DNA of 64,000 bases from Bradyrhizobium ottawaense (GTDB lineage Bacteria; Pseudomonadota; Alphaproteobacteria; Rhizobiales; Xanthobacteraceae): NCBI RefSeq assembly GCF_002278135.3, contig NZ_CP029425.2, forward strand, positions 2,642,001 through 2,706,000. Reading direction: 5' to 3'. The notes under the pieces were generated by a model that was not told the DNA's origin, did no database searches, and worked only from the letters and a program-made list of their open reading frames with translations. A program made the translations under genes and the position numbers. Position 1 is the stretch's first letter. Every line of letters begins with the position of its first letter. This document shows positions 7,181-16,739 of this stretch, piece after piece.

Positions 7181-10027
7181 TCAGGCCCGCGATCGCGCGA
7201 TCAGATCGCGGGCCATGCGCATGTCGGCGATATCGGAGCCTTCGGCAAACGTCCCGCAGACGTTGTCGAGAACCACCCGGGCTTCCGCGCCCCGGCCGGC
7301 TCCGATCATGGCCCGCGCGAGGCTGGTCGCGCAGCGGAGCTCCCAGAAGCGCGCGCCCTGCTGGGCGGCAATGTCGATGGCCTCGCGAAAGTGCACCTCG
7401 GCCTGCTCCGCATGCCGCGCGCTCCTGAGCATCAATTCTCCCTTGATGCGGAGCAGCTCCGGCAGATACCAGCGCTCCTGCCGGTCGTTGCAACGGGTCA
7501 GGACGTCTTCGATCACGTCGAGGCCACGGTCGACCTGGTCGGCTTCGAGGAAGCACGCGGCGAGCTCGCCGAGCAGCGGCAGAAAGCGCGGCAGGAAGCG
7601 CGCATCGCCGGCGCGGTTGAGCTCTTCCCGCAAAAGCGGCAGGCCGGTGGCGATGTCGCCGCGCCTGGCCACGACCGCGGCGTTGAAGGCGCGTGCCCAT
7701 AGGCCCCACAGCCGGATCCCGTGGCGCTCGGTGTGTTCGAGCAGTTCGGTGCCGTGGCGCTCGGCGGCATCGAAATCGCCGGACCAGAACGCGATCGGGC
7801 AGGCGGCCTGTCCCAGCACGCTGCAGAAGGTCAGCGCATGGCCGTTGGCGCGGCCTTCCTCGATGTTCGTGGCGGCGAGCGCCTGGGCCTGATCGGCGAG
7901 CCCCTGAAGCCACAGGATGCGGGCCCGGAAATATTGCGTCGATATCCTGAGATCGAGCGGGAAGATTTTCGGCTTCGCCACCAGCACATGCAGCGAGGCG
8001 TTCACCCGGTCGATGCGTTGCCGCGCGTCGTTCTGATCACCCAGATAATGCAACGCGACGGCCATCAGGCGGTCGCCCAGCATGAGATCGGTGCTGTCAG
8101 GCGAATTCGCAGCCGCGTTCGCAAAGCGCTCGGCGAGCACGCGGGCCTTGCCGAACTGCCCGTTGTTGAACTGGTCGATGCACAGGCCCCAGAGCGCCCG
8201 CAGCCGGAAGTCCTTGTCGTCGAGGCTCTCGGCCAGCTCCAGCGTCGTCTCGAGGATCGGGCGCGCCTCGCGCGCGCGGCCCTCGCCATACATCAGCGAC
8301 CAGCCGAGTGCCGACAGGAGCTGCATGCGGACGCGGTCGTTGTCGCCGTCGTCTCCGAGCGCCGCCAGTGCCGTTCTGCTGCGCTCGCGGCATTCGGCGA
8401 ACAGCGACAGACGCACCCACAGGGTGACCGCGGCCGCCGTCAGCGCAACGCCGAGCCGGGTGTCGCCGTCGGGCGCGAAGGCCCAGTCCAGCGCCGCGCG
8501 CACATTGTCGAGCTCCCCACCATAGGTGCTGAGCCATTCGGGCAGCGGCGTCGACGCGTCGGCCCCCGCGCGCTCGAAGAAATCGCGAAAATGCTCCGCA
8601 TGACGCCGCGCGAACTGCCTGGCTTCGCCGAGCTCGTTCAGTTTCCCGAGCGCGTAGGTGCGCGTGGTGTCGAGCAGGCGATAGCGCAGCGTCCGCGAGC
8701 CGGATGGCGAGATCAGCGATTTGGTGACCAGGCTGTCGATCGCCTCCAGCGTCTCCGAGGTGCTGAGGCCATCGCCGGACGCGACCGCGGCAGCCGCCTC
8801 CGGCGCGAAGGGTCCTGCGAACACCGACAATCGCCGCAAGGTGGCGCTTTCCGCCGGAGGCAGCAGGTCGTAGCTCCAGTCGAGGGCGGCGGCGAGCGTC
8901 TGGTGCCGCGGGACGGCCGTGCGCCGTCCCCGCCATTGCAGCGAGAAGCGGCTGTCGAGCAGGGAGGCGGTGCCGGCGATGCCATACGCATTGACACGGC
9001 CTGCCGCAAGCTCGATCGCCAGCGCAATGCCGTCGAGGCGCCGGCAGATGCTGGCGACAAGCGGCGCCTCTTCGGCGCTGAGCTGGAACGGCCCGGAGCT
9101 CTGCGCGATGCGCTCGACGAAGAGCTGGGCCGCGGGGTAGGCGAGAACCTCGGCGACGTCGAGGCCGTCGCGCTCGGGCGGACAATCCAGCGGAAACAGC
9201 CGGAAGATCCGCTCGCCTTCGCTTCGGAACGACTCGCGGCTGGTGGCGAGAACACGAAGCTGCGGCGCTTCGCGAACGATGCGCTCGACGAGAGGCGCCA
9301 GATTATCCAGCACATGCTCGCAGCTGTCGAAGATCAGCAGGGCCGGCCCGGTCTTCAGAAACGTCAGCAGGGCCGGCGTCGGATCCTCCGCGCTGACGGT
9401 CAGTCCGAGGACGGCGGCGATGCTGGTTGGGACATGGCTCGCATCCCGCAGCGGACCGAAATCGACGAAGAAGACGCGGCCGTCGAAATCCGCCGAGCGG
9501 CGATGCCCGACCGTGACGGCGACGGCGGTCTTGCCGATGCCGCCGGGACCGACCAGGGTCATGAAGCGATAGAGCGTCAGGCCGTTCGAAATCTTCTCGA
9601 TGACCTCCTCGCGTCCGACCATCTTCGCAAGCTGGGCGGGCAGGGAGCGGGAAGGAATGATTTCGGCGGCGGCTGGCGCGACCTGCGAGGGCGCTTGAGC
9701 GAACGGGGCGACAAAGCAATAGCCACGGCCGGGTACATTGAGGACATAACGGGCCGATTTTCCGGTATCGCCGAGCACCTTGCGGAGCGCTGCGACATGG
9801 AAGCGCAGACTGCCCTCGTCGACATTCACCTCGGCCCAGATGCGCTTGACCAGCTCTCTCTTGTCGACGACTTCTCCGGGGCGCTCGGCAAGCAGGATGA
9901 GAATATCGAGCGCGCGGCCGCCGACGTGAAGCGGCTCCCCTTCCTTTTCCAGGAGCCGGGACTTGGGAAACAGCCGAAATGGTCCGAATGAAATGGCCGA
10001 GTCTTGGTTGTTATTGTGAGCTGGCAC
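7181..10027 (-). CDS. Winged-helix STAND-ATPase transcriptional regulator with TPR-like sensor region
   Basis: 948 residues from a GTG at 10025-10027. Residues 12-108 form an OmpR/PhoB-type winged helix (FGPFRLFPKSRLL to NVPGRGYCFV). A STAND/NB-ARC ATPase follows, with P-loop GPGGIGKT (160-167) and Walker B-like LLIFDSCEHV. From about residue 470 to the end there are helical TPR-like repeats, which in this architecture bind ligands or partners. It resembles SARP and MalT-type regulators but puts the DNA-binding domain first and has no obvious BTAD domain. A 39-bp block 44 bp upstream is shared with its paralogue at 1-1337. The adjoining stress genes are its likely targets (inference). Confidence 0.88.
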   Translation of the reverse strand: MPAHNNNQDSAISFGPFRLFPKSRLLEKEGEPLHVGGRALDILILLAERPGEVVDKRELVKRIWAEVNVDEGSLRFHVAALRKVLGDTGKSARYVLNVPGRGYCFVAPFAQAPSQVAPAAAEIIPSRSLPAQLAKMVGREEVIEKISNGLTLYRFMTLVGPGGIGKTAVAVTVGHRRSADFDGRVFFVDFGPLRDASHVPTSIAAVLGLTVSAEDPTPALLTFLKTGPALLIFDSCEHVLDNLAPLVERIVREAPQLRVLATSRESFRSEGERIFRLFPLDCPPERDGLDVAEVLAYPAAQLFVERIAQSSGPFQLSAEEAPLVASICRRLDGIALAIELAAGRVNAYGIAGTASLLDSRFSLQWRGRRTAVPRHQTLAAALDWSYDLLPPAESATLRRLSVFAGPFAPEAAAAVASGDGLSTSETLEAIDSLVTKSLISPSGSRTLRYRLLDTTRTYALGKLNELGEARQFARRHAEHFRDFFERAGADASTPLPEWLSTYGGELDNVRAALDWAFAPDGDTRLGVALTAAAVTLWVRLSLFAECRERSRTALAALGDDGDNDRVRMQLLSALGWSLMYGEGRAREARPILETTLELAESLDDKDFRLRALWGLCIDQFNNGQFGKARVLAERFANAAANSPDSTDLMLGDRLMAVALHYLGDQNDARQRIDRVNASLHVLVAKPKIFPLDLRISTQYFRARILWLQGLADQAQALAATNIEEGRANGHALTFCSVLGQAACPIAFWSGDFDAAERHGTELLEHTERHGIRLWGLWARAFNAAVVARRGDIATGLPLLREELNRAGDARFLPRFLPLLGELAACFLEADQVDRGLDVIEDVLTRCNDRQERWYLPELLRIKGELMLRSARHAEQAEVHFREAIDIAAQQGARFWELRCATSLARAMIGAGRGAEARVVLDNVCGTFAEGSDIADMRMARDLIARSRA

Positions 10028-10071
10028 GTGCCATTGCCCCCCGCAACGGGAGTCAAAAAGTATTTTGTTGT

Positions 10072-10110
10072 GGTCTAGCAGAACGAGGCGTCCAGTAAAC
10101 TGGCCGAAAG
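10072..10110 (-). promoter_or_regulatory. 39-bp conserved upstream block, copy 2
   Basis: It matches 1377-1415 at 36 of 39 bases, including the exact dyad CCAGTAAACTGG at 10092-10103, and stands 44 bp upstream of the regulator GTG. The three differences are single-base transitions. The spacing to the start codon is nearly the same in both copies, so the block is more likely regulatory than chance, or it is the edge of an ancestral duplication. A short peptide could be read through it in both copies, but the frames are not otherwise conserved. Confidence 0.6.
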
Positions 10111-10187
10111 CAGCATGGCTGGCAGACCGCCGCAGATGGCTTCGGTCGGCTTCGGCCCCGCCTGAATCATGCTGGAAATGGAAGGGG

Positions 10188-11342
10188 TTAGGTCGCCGTG
10201 GTCTTACCCTTGTCCTTTGTGACGATGTGTGCCGACAGCGTGACCAGACCCATCAGCGCAGCCAGCAGCCAGAACGCCATGGGCAATCCGCCAAAACGCG
10301 CGACGAAGCCGACGCCGGCGGGGCCGATGAGGATTCCTGCGTAGCCCGCGGTCGTGATCGCCGCAACCGCAAGCCCCGTGGGCATCACCGTCTGCCGCGC
10401 CGCCCGACGGAACAGCACCGGCACGAGATTCGACGCGCCGAGCCCGATCAGCAGGAATCCGCCGATGGCGACCGCTGCAATGGGCGCCGTGAGCAGGACC
10501 ACGAAACCGGCGATCGCAATCAGGCTGCCCCAGAGCAATGTCGTGCGGTCGCCGATCCGCGCGACGACGGCGTCGCCGCCGAGCCGACCCGCAGTCATCG
10601 CGATCGAGAACACGATATAGCCGGCGCCGCCTTGCGCCTCGGTGACGAGACCTGCACCGATGACGAGCAGGGCGCCCCAATCGAGCATCGCACCTTCGAC
10701 CAGGAAGGTGATGGCGCCGAGCAGCGCGAGTAGCAGCACCGATCCGTGCGGCAGCACGAACAGCGGGCCCTCCTGCACCTGCACCGAGCGAAGCAGGCGC
10801 GGCGAGGTCAGGGCCATCGCGAGCAGCATCAGGGCGGAGCAGACCAGCGTGCAGGCGAGCGTTCCGAATTGCAGCGAGAGCAGCGCCGTCATCAGCGCGG
10901 ATCCGGCAAAACCCCCGATGCTGAACAGGGCGTGGAAGCCGGACATCAGCGGGCGGTGCGCGGCGCGCTCCACCTCCACGGCGTGGATGTTCATGGCGAC
11001 GTCGATCGAGCCGAGCGCGGCGCCGAATGCGAAAAGCGCCAGCGCCAGCGTTGCGGGCGAAGCCGCAATGGCGAGCAGGGGCAGGACCAGCGCCAGGCCG
11101 AACCCGCCGGCAATGATGATCGGCCTGCTGCCGTAGCGCGCGCTCACGATTCCGGTCACCAGCATCGCGATGACCGAGCCGATGCCGAGGCTGAGCAGCA
11201 GCAGTCCGAGCACGCCGTCATCGACGCCGAGCCGCGTCTTCGCGAACGGCACCAGCGGCGCCCAGCACGAGATGCCGAAACCCGCGACGAGGAAGGCAAG
11301 CCGGGTCGCAAGGCGCGTCGCAGGCCGGTCGGCGGAAGACAT
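10188..11342 (-). CDS. MFS transporter (YbjJ-like)
   Basis: 384 residues with about 12 predicted transmembrane helices. The opening LAFLVAGFGISCWAPLVPF and the loop 2-3 motif GIVSARYGSRPIIIAGG are typical of the major facilitator superfamily, nearest to the YbjJ/sugar-efflux-like group. It is an inner-membrane, proton-driven transporter; the substrate is unknown. GGAG five bases before the ATG at 11342 supports the start. It is a single gene in the same direction as the downstream regulator, about 160 bp away, and separated by 57 bp from the sensor kinase gene upstream. Confidence 0.85.
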   Translation of the reverse strand: MSSADRPATRLATRLAFLVAGFGISCWAPLVPFAKTRLGVDDGVLGLLLLSLGIGSVIAMLVTGIVSARYGSRPIIIAGGFGLALVLPLLAIAASPATLALALFAFGAALGSIDVAMNIHAVEVERAAHRPLMSGFHALFSIGGFAGSALMTALLSLQFGTLACTLVCSALMLLAMALTSPRLLRSVQVQEGPLFVLPHGSVLLLALLGAITFLVEGAMLDWGALLVIGAGLVTEAQGGAGYIVFSIAMTAGRLGGDAVVARIGDRTTLLWGSLIAIAGFVVLLTAPIAAVAIGGFLLIGLGASNLVPVLFRRAARQTVMPTGLAVAAITTAGYAGILIGPAGVGFVARFGGLPMAFWLLAALMGLVTLSAHIVTKDKGKTTAT

Positions 11343-11399
11343 GGGAACTCCGGAGAAGCAGAGGCAGGGCGATCGACAAGCCCGAGAAATGCCGCGGCT

Positions 11400-12731
11400 T
11401 TATGTCCGAGGCGCTCCCAAATCGTCGCGGGCAGCCCGCGCGAGCTGCAAGCGGACGCGCAGGCCCTGTGGCGCGTTGTCGAGCAGCTGAAGCGTTCCGT
11501 CATGCGCGGTCACGATCGCCTGCGCGATCGACAGACCGAGACCAAATCCTGATGTCTCGTCCATGGTGCGGGCTTCCTCTCCGCGCACAAAGGGCTCCAG
11601 CATCGCGGCCTTGCTTTCGTCGGGAATGCCCGGCCCGTCGTCGCAGACGTCGATGACGAGCCGGTCCTCGGCGGTCAACAGCGCGACGTCGATTTGGGTT
11701 CCGAATCGCGTTGCGTTCTCGATGAGGTTGGTGACCGCGCGAATGATTTCGTCGGGCCGCAGGACGAAGGCGGCCCTGTCGGGGCCGGAATAGGTCACGG
11801 CAAATCCGGAATCCGAAAACTGCTCGCAAACCATCTGAAGCAGCGCCGCGACGTCCACCAGCGTCGGCTTGACCGGGCTTTCGCTGCGCAGGAGCGACAG
11901 CACCGATTCGAGCATCGACTGCATCTGGTCGAGGTCGCGCACGGTCTGCGTGCGTTGTGCCGGATCCTCGATATATTCCGAACGCAGCCGCAGACGCGTG
12001 ATCGGCGTGCGCAGGTCATGACTGATGGCCGCGAGCATGCGGGTTCTGTCGTTCATCAGCGTGGTGATGCGATCGCGCATCCGGTTCAGCGCCCTTGCCG
12101 CGGACCTGATCTCCTCCGGTCCGTTTTCCGGCAGCGGCGCGGAGGACCGGCTCAGGCTGAAATCCTCCGCCGCGCGCGCGAAGGCCGACAGCGGCGAGGA
12201 GAGCGCGCGGCCGGCCCAGACGCCGAGCAGCGTCAGGCTTGCCACGAGGAACAGCAGCGTCGAGGTCCAGAGGCCGCTGACGAAGGCCGGCATCTTGGGC
12301 GATCCGATCGTGGCTTCGAGCACGTCGTCGCCCGGAAGGTAGAACCAGACGCGCTCGCCGTCCGCGCCGCTGCCGCGAACGAGCTCGGCCCTGACACCAA
12401 GCGCAGAGGGGATGGTCAGTGAGGTCCGCATCGACTGCGGCGTGGCGGCGGCGGATACGCTGTCCCGCAATTGGAGCTTGAGCGGCGGAAAGGTCCGGCT
12501 GACGCTGTCGAGGACGATGGCGCGCTCGGCCTTCGGCGTGTTGGCGATGATCCGCACGATCAGCTCGATCTGCTCCAGCGGCGTGTCCGCCAGCAGCTTC
12601 GGCTGGTTGAGGAGAAAATAGCCGGCGATCAGGACATGGATCAGGACCAGCGATCCCAGGATCAAGGCGGCGATCTGGCCGCTGATCCGCCTGAAGCTGA
12701 AGAGCGCGACGAGGTCGGCGGTGCGGCTCAT
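11400..12731 (-). CDS. Membrane sensor histidine kinase (EnvZ/OmpR class)
   Basis: 443 residues. Helix 1 lies near residues 20-42, a periplasmic sensing region near 43-150, and helix 2 near 155-175. A HAMP-like stretch, the phosphoacceptor motif ISHDLRTPITRLRLR and a HATPase_c domain follow, with N box IENATRF, G1 DDGPGIPDE and G2 GFGLGLSIAQAI. The start ATG overlaps the response regulator stop by four bases, so the pair is translationally coupled. It is the last gene of the tripartite efflux operon and probably senses the pump's substrate or envelope damage. Confidence 0.92.
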   Translation of the reverse strand: MSRTADLVALFSFRRISGQIAALILGSLVLIHVLIAGYFLLNQPKLLADTPLEQIELIVRIIANTPKAERAIVLDSVSRTFPPLKLQLRDSVSAAATPQSMRTSLTIPSALGVRAELVRGSGADGERVWFYLPGDDVLEATIGSPKMPAFVSGLWTSTLLFLVASLTLLGVWAGRALSSPLSAFARAAEDFSLSRSSAPLPENGPEEIRSAARALNRMRDRITTLMNDRTRMLAAISHDLRTPITRLRLRSEYIEDPAQRTQTVRDLDQMQSMLESVLSLLRSESPVKPTLVDVAALLQMVCEQFSDSGFAVTYSGPDRAAFVLRPDEIIRAVTNLIENATRFGTQIDVALLTAEDRLVIDVCDDGPGIPDESKAAMLEPFVRGEEARTMDETSGFGLGLSIAQAIVTAHDGTLQLLDNAPQGLRVRLQLARAARDDLGAPRT

Positions 12732-13513
12732 GCTTCCTCCACCCTTGGGGTGAAGACATACCCGCCGATGCGGACGGTCTTGATCACGGATGCGCCTTCC
12801 GCCCGGTCGAGCTTGCGGCGCAGCCGGCTGACCAGCACGTCGATGCTGCGGCCGAAGCTTGCTCCGGCACGACCGCGCGTCATGCTCAGGAGGTTGTCGC
12901 GGGTGAGGATGCGGCCGGCCCGCTCGCAGAAGGCCTGCAGCAGATCGAACTCGGCACTGGTCAGGGGCACCTGCGCGCCCTCGGGATCGCGCAATTCGCG
13001 CAGGCGAAGATCGATGGTCCAGCCCTGGAACTTGAGACGCGCCGCGGTGGGGCCCGTGAGGCTGCTCGATCGCCGCCGCAGCACGGCGTTGATCCTGGCG
13101 AGGAGCTCGCGCGGGTTGAACGGCTTTGGCAGATAGTCGTCGGCGCCCATCTCGAGGCCGAGGATACGGTCGAGATCCTCGCCCTTCGCGGTGAGGATGA
13201 TGATCGGCGTCGTGGACTCCATCCGCAGCCGGCGGCAGAGGCTGAGGCCGTCCTCGCCCGGCAGCATCAGGTCGAGCACGATCAGGTCGACCCGCTCGCG
13301 GGAGAGATGGCGGTCCATCTCCCTGCCGTTCGCGACCGCGTCGACCGAGAAGTTGTGATCAAGCAGATAACGCGAGATGAGGTCGCGGGTCTGCTTGTCG
13401 TCCTCGACGATCAGGATGTTCTGGGGGCCGCTGGTCATGATTGAAATCGCATCGGGGTTGCCGATCGTTGGTCGATTTGCGGACGAATGTCTCGCCCGAA
13501 GAACTACGGTCAT
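12728..13513 (-). CDS. OmpR-family response regulator
   Basis: The receiver domain (ILIVEDDKQTR to ARINAVLRR) has the acidic pocket EDD, the phosphoacceptor Asp in LIVLDLMLPGEDG, Thr in ILTAKG and Lys in LPKPFNPRE. A C-terminal winged helix follows (LTSAEFDLLQAF, SRLRRKL, IKTVRIGGYVFTP). ATG 13511-13513 has AGGA seven bases upstream and lies 15 bp after macB, but it adds about 25 residues before the receiver. ATG 13436-13438 gives the usual family N-terminus. The gene is fourth in the efflux operon and is expected to activate it. Confidence 0.92.
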   Translation of the reverse strand: MTVVLRARHSSANRPTIGNPDAISIMTSGPQNILIVEDDKQTRDLISRYLLDHNFSVDAVANGREMDRHLSRERVDLIVLDLMLPGEDGLSLCRRLRMESTTPIIILTAKGEDLDRILGLEMGADDYLPKPFNPRELLARINAVLRRRSSSLTGPTAARLKFQGWTIDLRLRELRDPEGAQVPLTSAEFDLLQAFCERAGRILTRDNLLSMTRGRAGASFGRSIDVLVSRLRRKLDRAEGASVIKTVRIGGYVFTPRVEEA

Positions 13514-13528
13514 CGTGCAATCCTAAGG

Positions 13529-15502
13529 TCAGTCGCGGCTCAGTGCCACCACGGGGTCGAGGAAGGCGGCGCGGCGGGCGGGGAAGAAGCCGAAGGCAAC
13601 CCCGATCCCGGTCGAGGTCAGGAACGCCGCGCCGATCGAGAACGTCGAATAGCTGACCTCGAATCCGGGCACCGCGACGTTGATGGCGACGCCGAGCAGC
13701 ATCGCGACGAGAATGCCGGCGATGCCGCCGATCGACGAGATCAGGGTCGCTTCCACCAGGAATTGCTGGAGGATGTCGCTGCGCCTGGCGCCGACCGCCA
13801 TGCGCACGCCGATCTCACTGATCCGCTCCGATACGGACACCAGCATGATGTTCATGACACCGATGCCGCCGACGACCAGCGAGATCACCGCGATCGCCGC
13901 CACCAGGAACGCCAGCGTCTGTGTCGTGCTGGTGATGGTGCGGCGGATATCGTCGGTGTTGAGGATGACGAAATCCCGGCTGTTGTGCCGCTGTGTCAGT
14001 AGCGTGGTCACCGCGTCCTGCGCCAGCGCAGTCGAAACGTCGTCGCTGATCCGCAGCAGGATGCTGCGCAGCGCGCGATCGCCCGTGAACTGGGCCTGCA
14101 CGGTGGTGTAGGGCAGGTAGACCGACAGGTTCTGGTTCGAGCCGAACCCGCCCTGCTGCTGGGCGATGACGCCGACGATGCGACAGGGCACCTTGCCGAG
14201 CCAGATCACGCGGCCGATCCCGGAGGTCTGGTCGTCGGCGAAGAAGGTCTTGCGGGTATTGTCGTCGATGACGGCCTGCCGCTCGATGTTGCGGATCGCA
14301 TCGGTATCGAACAGGCGTCCTTTCGCGAGCTTGGCGCCCTTGACCTGGAAATAGCTCTCGCCGACGCCGTTCACCAGCACGTTGGACTCGTTGCCGCGAT
14401 ATCGCACCGTCGTGCTGGTCGACACCGTCGGAGTGACCCCGGCAATGAAATCCTGCCGGCCGAGCGCGCGGGCGTCGCCCAGTACCAGCGTCTTGATCTT
14501 GCCGGCGCGGGCGTCGCCAAAGTCCTTGCCCGGAAATACCTCGATCGTGTTGGTGCCGAGGCTCGAAATGTCGGACAGCACCTTGCGCTGGGACGCGTTG
14601 CCGAGCGCGACCACCGACGACACCGCGGCGATGCCGATGATGATGCCGAGCATGGTCAGGAAGGCGCGCAGCCGGTGCGCGGCCATCGCAACCAGCGCCA
14701 TCCGCGAGGCCTCCCGCAGGCGCCGCAAGGCGCCGGACCAGCCGGTGCCGCTGCTCCATGACGTCCGCGACACCGGAACCGCCGGCTCCGACGCGCTTGT
14801 CGTCTCCGCGCGGCGATCGGAGGCGATCCTGCCGTCGCGCAGCTCGATGATGCGTTCGGCCCGCGCGGCGACATCGGCATCGTGGGTGACGATGATGATC
14901 GTCCGCCCCTCGCGGTGCAGCTCTTTCAGGATCTTCAGGACCTCCTCGCCGCTGCGCCGGTCGAGCGCGCCGGTGGGCTCGTCCGCCAGGATGACCTCGG
15001 CGCCGTTGATCAGCGCGCGTGCGATCGAGACACGCTGCTGCTGGCCGCCCGATAGCTGGTTCGGGCGATGGCCGCGCCGGTCGTTGACGCCGAGCCTTGC
15101 GAGAAGCTGCTCTGCGCGCGTGCGGCGCTCGCGGGCCTTCATCCCGGCATAGATCGCGGGGATCTCGACATTCTCGCCGGCCGAGAGGTCGCCGAGCAGA
15201 TGATAGCGCTGGAAGATGAAGCCGAAATGCTCGCGGCGCAGCGCCGCCAGCGCATCGGCATCGAGCTCGGAGACGTTCTTGCCGGCGACGCGATAGGTGC
15301 CGGAGGTCGGGCGGTCGAGACAGCCGAGGATGTTGAGCAGCGTCGATTTGCCCGATCCGGACGAGCCGATGATCGCCACCATCTCGCCGGGCTGGATGCT
15401 CAGCGAGAAATCGTCGAGCGCGACCACGCTGGTGTCGCCGGCCATGAACTCCCGCCGAACCTTCTCGATCGCGATGATCGGATCGGCCAAATGAGGGATC
15501 AT
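13529..15502 (-). CDS. macB: MacB-type ABC exporter (fused ATPase and permease)
   Basis: 657 residues. The ATPase is in the first 230 or so (Walker A GSSGSGKST, signature LSGGQQQRVSIARAL, Walker B VILADEPTGALD). One transmembrane helix, a large periplasmic domain and three C-terminal FtsX-type helices follow (for example AIAVISLVVGGIGVMNIMLVSV with the conserved ERISEIGVRMAVGAR). MacB is a mechanotransmitter that drives substrate from the periplasm through an outer-membrane duct, with macrolides, peptides or lipopeptides as typical cargo. It starts one base after the MacA-like gene ends, so the two are coupled. Confidence 0.93.
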   Translation of the reverse strand: MIPHLADPIIAIEKVRREFMAGDTSVVALDDFSLSIQPGEMVAIIGSSGSGKSTLLNILGCLDRPTSGTYRVAGKNVSELDADALAALRREHFGFIFQRYHLLGDLSAGENVEIPAIYAGMKARERRTRAEQLLARLGVNDRRGHRPNQLSGGQQQRVSIARALINGAEVILADEPTGALDRRSGEEVLKILKELHREGRTIIIVTHDADVAARAERIIELRDGRIASDRRAETTSASEPAVPVSRTSWSSGTGWSGALRRLREASRMALVAMAAHRLRAFLTMLGIIIGIAAVSSVVALGNASQRKVLSDISSLGTNTIEVFPGKDFGDARAGKIKTLVLGDARALGRQDFIAGVTPTVSTSTTVRYRGNESNVLVNGVGESYFQVKGAKLAKGRLFDTDAIRNIERQAVIDDNTRKTFFADDQTSGIGRVIWLGKVPCRIVGVIAQQQGGFGSNQNLSVYLPYTTVQAQFTGDRALRSILLRISDDVSTALAQDAVTTLLTQRHNSRDFVILNTDDIRRTITSTTQTLAFLVAAIAVISLVVGGIGVMNIMLVSVSERISEIGVRMAVGARRSDILQQFLVEATLISSIGGIAGILVAMLLGVAINVAVPGFEVSYSTFSIGAAFLTSTGIGVAFGFFPARRAAFLDPVVALSRD

Positions 15503-15503
15503 G

Positions 15504-16739
15504 TCAGGGACCTCCGCCTCCCGGCGGGCCGCCGGGCATGCCGCGTGATGCGGTCTGCTCGTTCGCCTCGCCGGTCACGACACGTTCGCCCTCGTCGAGG
15601 CCGGACTTGATCTCGACAATGGTGCGATCGTTGAGGCCGGTCTTGACCTCGCGCTCGCGGATGTCACCGGACGCGGCGAGCGTGCGCACCGTGCTGCGGC
15701 CGTCGGACTTTCGCATCACCGCGAGCGCCGGGATCACCTTCACGCGCTTGGCCTCGCCGGTGACGATGTGCACCTCCGCGGTCATGTAGGTCCGCAGCGA
15801 GAGCTCCTTGTTCGGCACGTTGAAGACGCCGATGTAGTAGATCGCCGTGCTGGTCGAGCTCGACGAGCTCGTGCTCGAAGTCGAGCTGGTGGTGGTCGAG
15901 GAGAAGCTGGCGTCGTTCTTGATCGATTCGGGCGCCGGCTCGATCTGCTCGAGCCGGGCCTCATAGCGATGGTCCTGGTCGCCGAGGATGGTGAAGTAGA
16001 GCGATTGCCCCGGTCTGACCTTGACGATGTCGGCCTCGGAGATCTCCGCCCGCACCGTCATCGTCGCGAGTTGGCCGAGCACGACGATGGTCGGCGCGGA
16101 CTGCACCGCGTTGACCGTCTGTCCTTCCTGCACCACGGTGGCGAGGACCGTGCCGTCGATCGGCGCGGTGATGCGGGTGTATTCGAGGTTCACGCGTGAC
16201 GTCTCGACGCTGGCTTCCGCCCCCACGATCAGGGCTTCGAGGGCGGCGATCTGGGCGCGGGTCTGCCGCACGGTCGAATCCGCGCTGTCGAAGTCGCTTC
16301 GCGACGTCGCGCGTTGCGCCAGGGTCGCCTGCTGGCGCGCGAGATTGGCCTCGGCCAGCACCAGCGCGGCCTCCTTCTCGACCTTCTGCGCCCGGTAGTT
16401 CTTCAGCGACGCCTCGGAGCTGCGCAGATCGTTCTGCCTGGTGACGGGATCGATCTGAGCGATGACGTCGCCGGCCTTCACCGTGTCGCCGACGCGGACG
16501 TTGAGGGCGGTGATCCGGCCTGACACCTGCGCGCCGACCGCGGTCAGCCGCGCCGGCTTCAGCGTGCCGCTGGCGAGCACCTCCTCGCGCAAATCGCTGA
16601 CGGTGACCGGCGCCGTGATGTAGGACTGCGCCTTGCTCGACGTTCCCGGAAAGCGCGTGGCCGCGACCACGCCGGTCGCCACGACGGCAATAATCGCTGC
16701 GGCGATCTTCAGGCGTCTGGCGGTGATGATCTCGGTCAC
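15504..16739 (-). CDS. macA: MacA/HlyD-type periplasmic adaptor
   Basis: 411 residues. An N-terminal membrane anchor lies near residues 11-28. It is followed by a biotinyl-lipoyl-like half motif (VSGRITALNVRVGDTVKAGDVIAQID), a coiled-coil hairpin with repeated Ala/Gln-rich heptads, the second lipoyl half (ITAPIDGTVLATVVQEGQTVNA) and beta-barrel domains. A run of about 14 Ser/Thr residues near residues 279-295 is an unusual low-complexity insertion in a barrel loop. It bridges MacB and the outer-membrane factor. The start overlaps the preceding gene's stop by four bases. Confidence 0.92.
   Translation of the reverse strand: MTEIITARRLKIAAAIIAVVATGVVAATRFPGTSSKAQSYITAPVTVSDLREEVLASGTLKPARLTAVGAQVSGRITALNVRVGDTVKAGDVIAQIDPVTRQNDLRSSEASLKNYRAQKVEKEAALVLAEANLARQQATLAQRATSRSDFDSADSTVRQTRAQIAALEALIVGAEASVETSRVNLEYTRITAPIDGTVLATVVQEGQTVNAVQSAPTIVVLGQLATMTVRAEISEADIVKVRPGQSLYFTILGDQDHRYEARLEQIEPAPESIKNDASFSSTTTSSTSSTSSSSSTSTAIYYIGVFNVPNKELSLRTYMTAEVHIVTGEAKRVKVIPALAVMRKSDGRSTVRTLAASGDIREREVKTGLNDRTIVEIKSGLDEGERVVTGEANEQTASRGMPGGPPGGGGP

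Noticed and set aside
7721..9991. 756-codon plus-strand frame opposite the second regulator
   Set aside because: It is antisense to a well-supported 948-residue regulator. Composition is Arg/Gly/Ala-rich and no motif is present.
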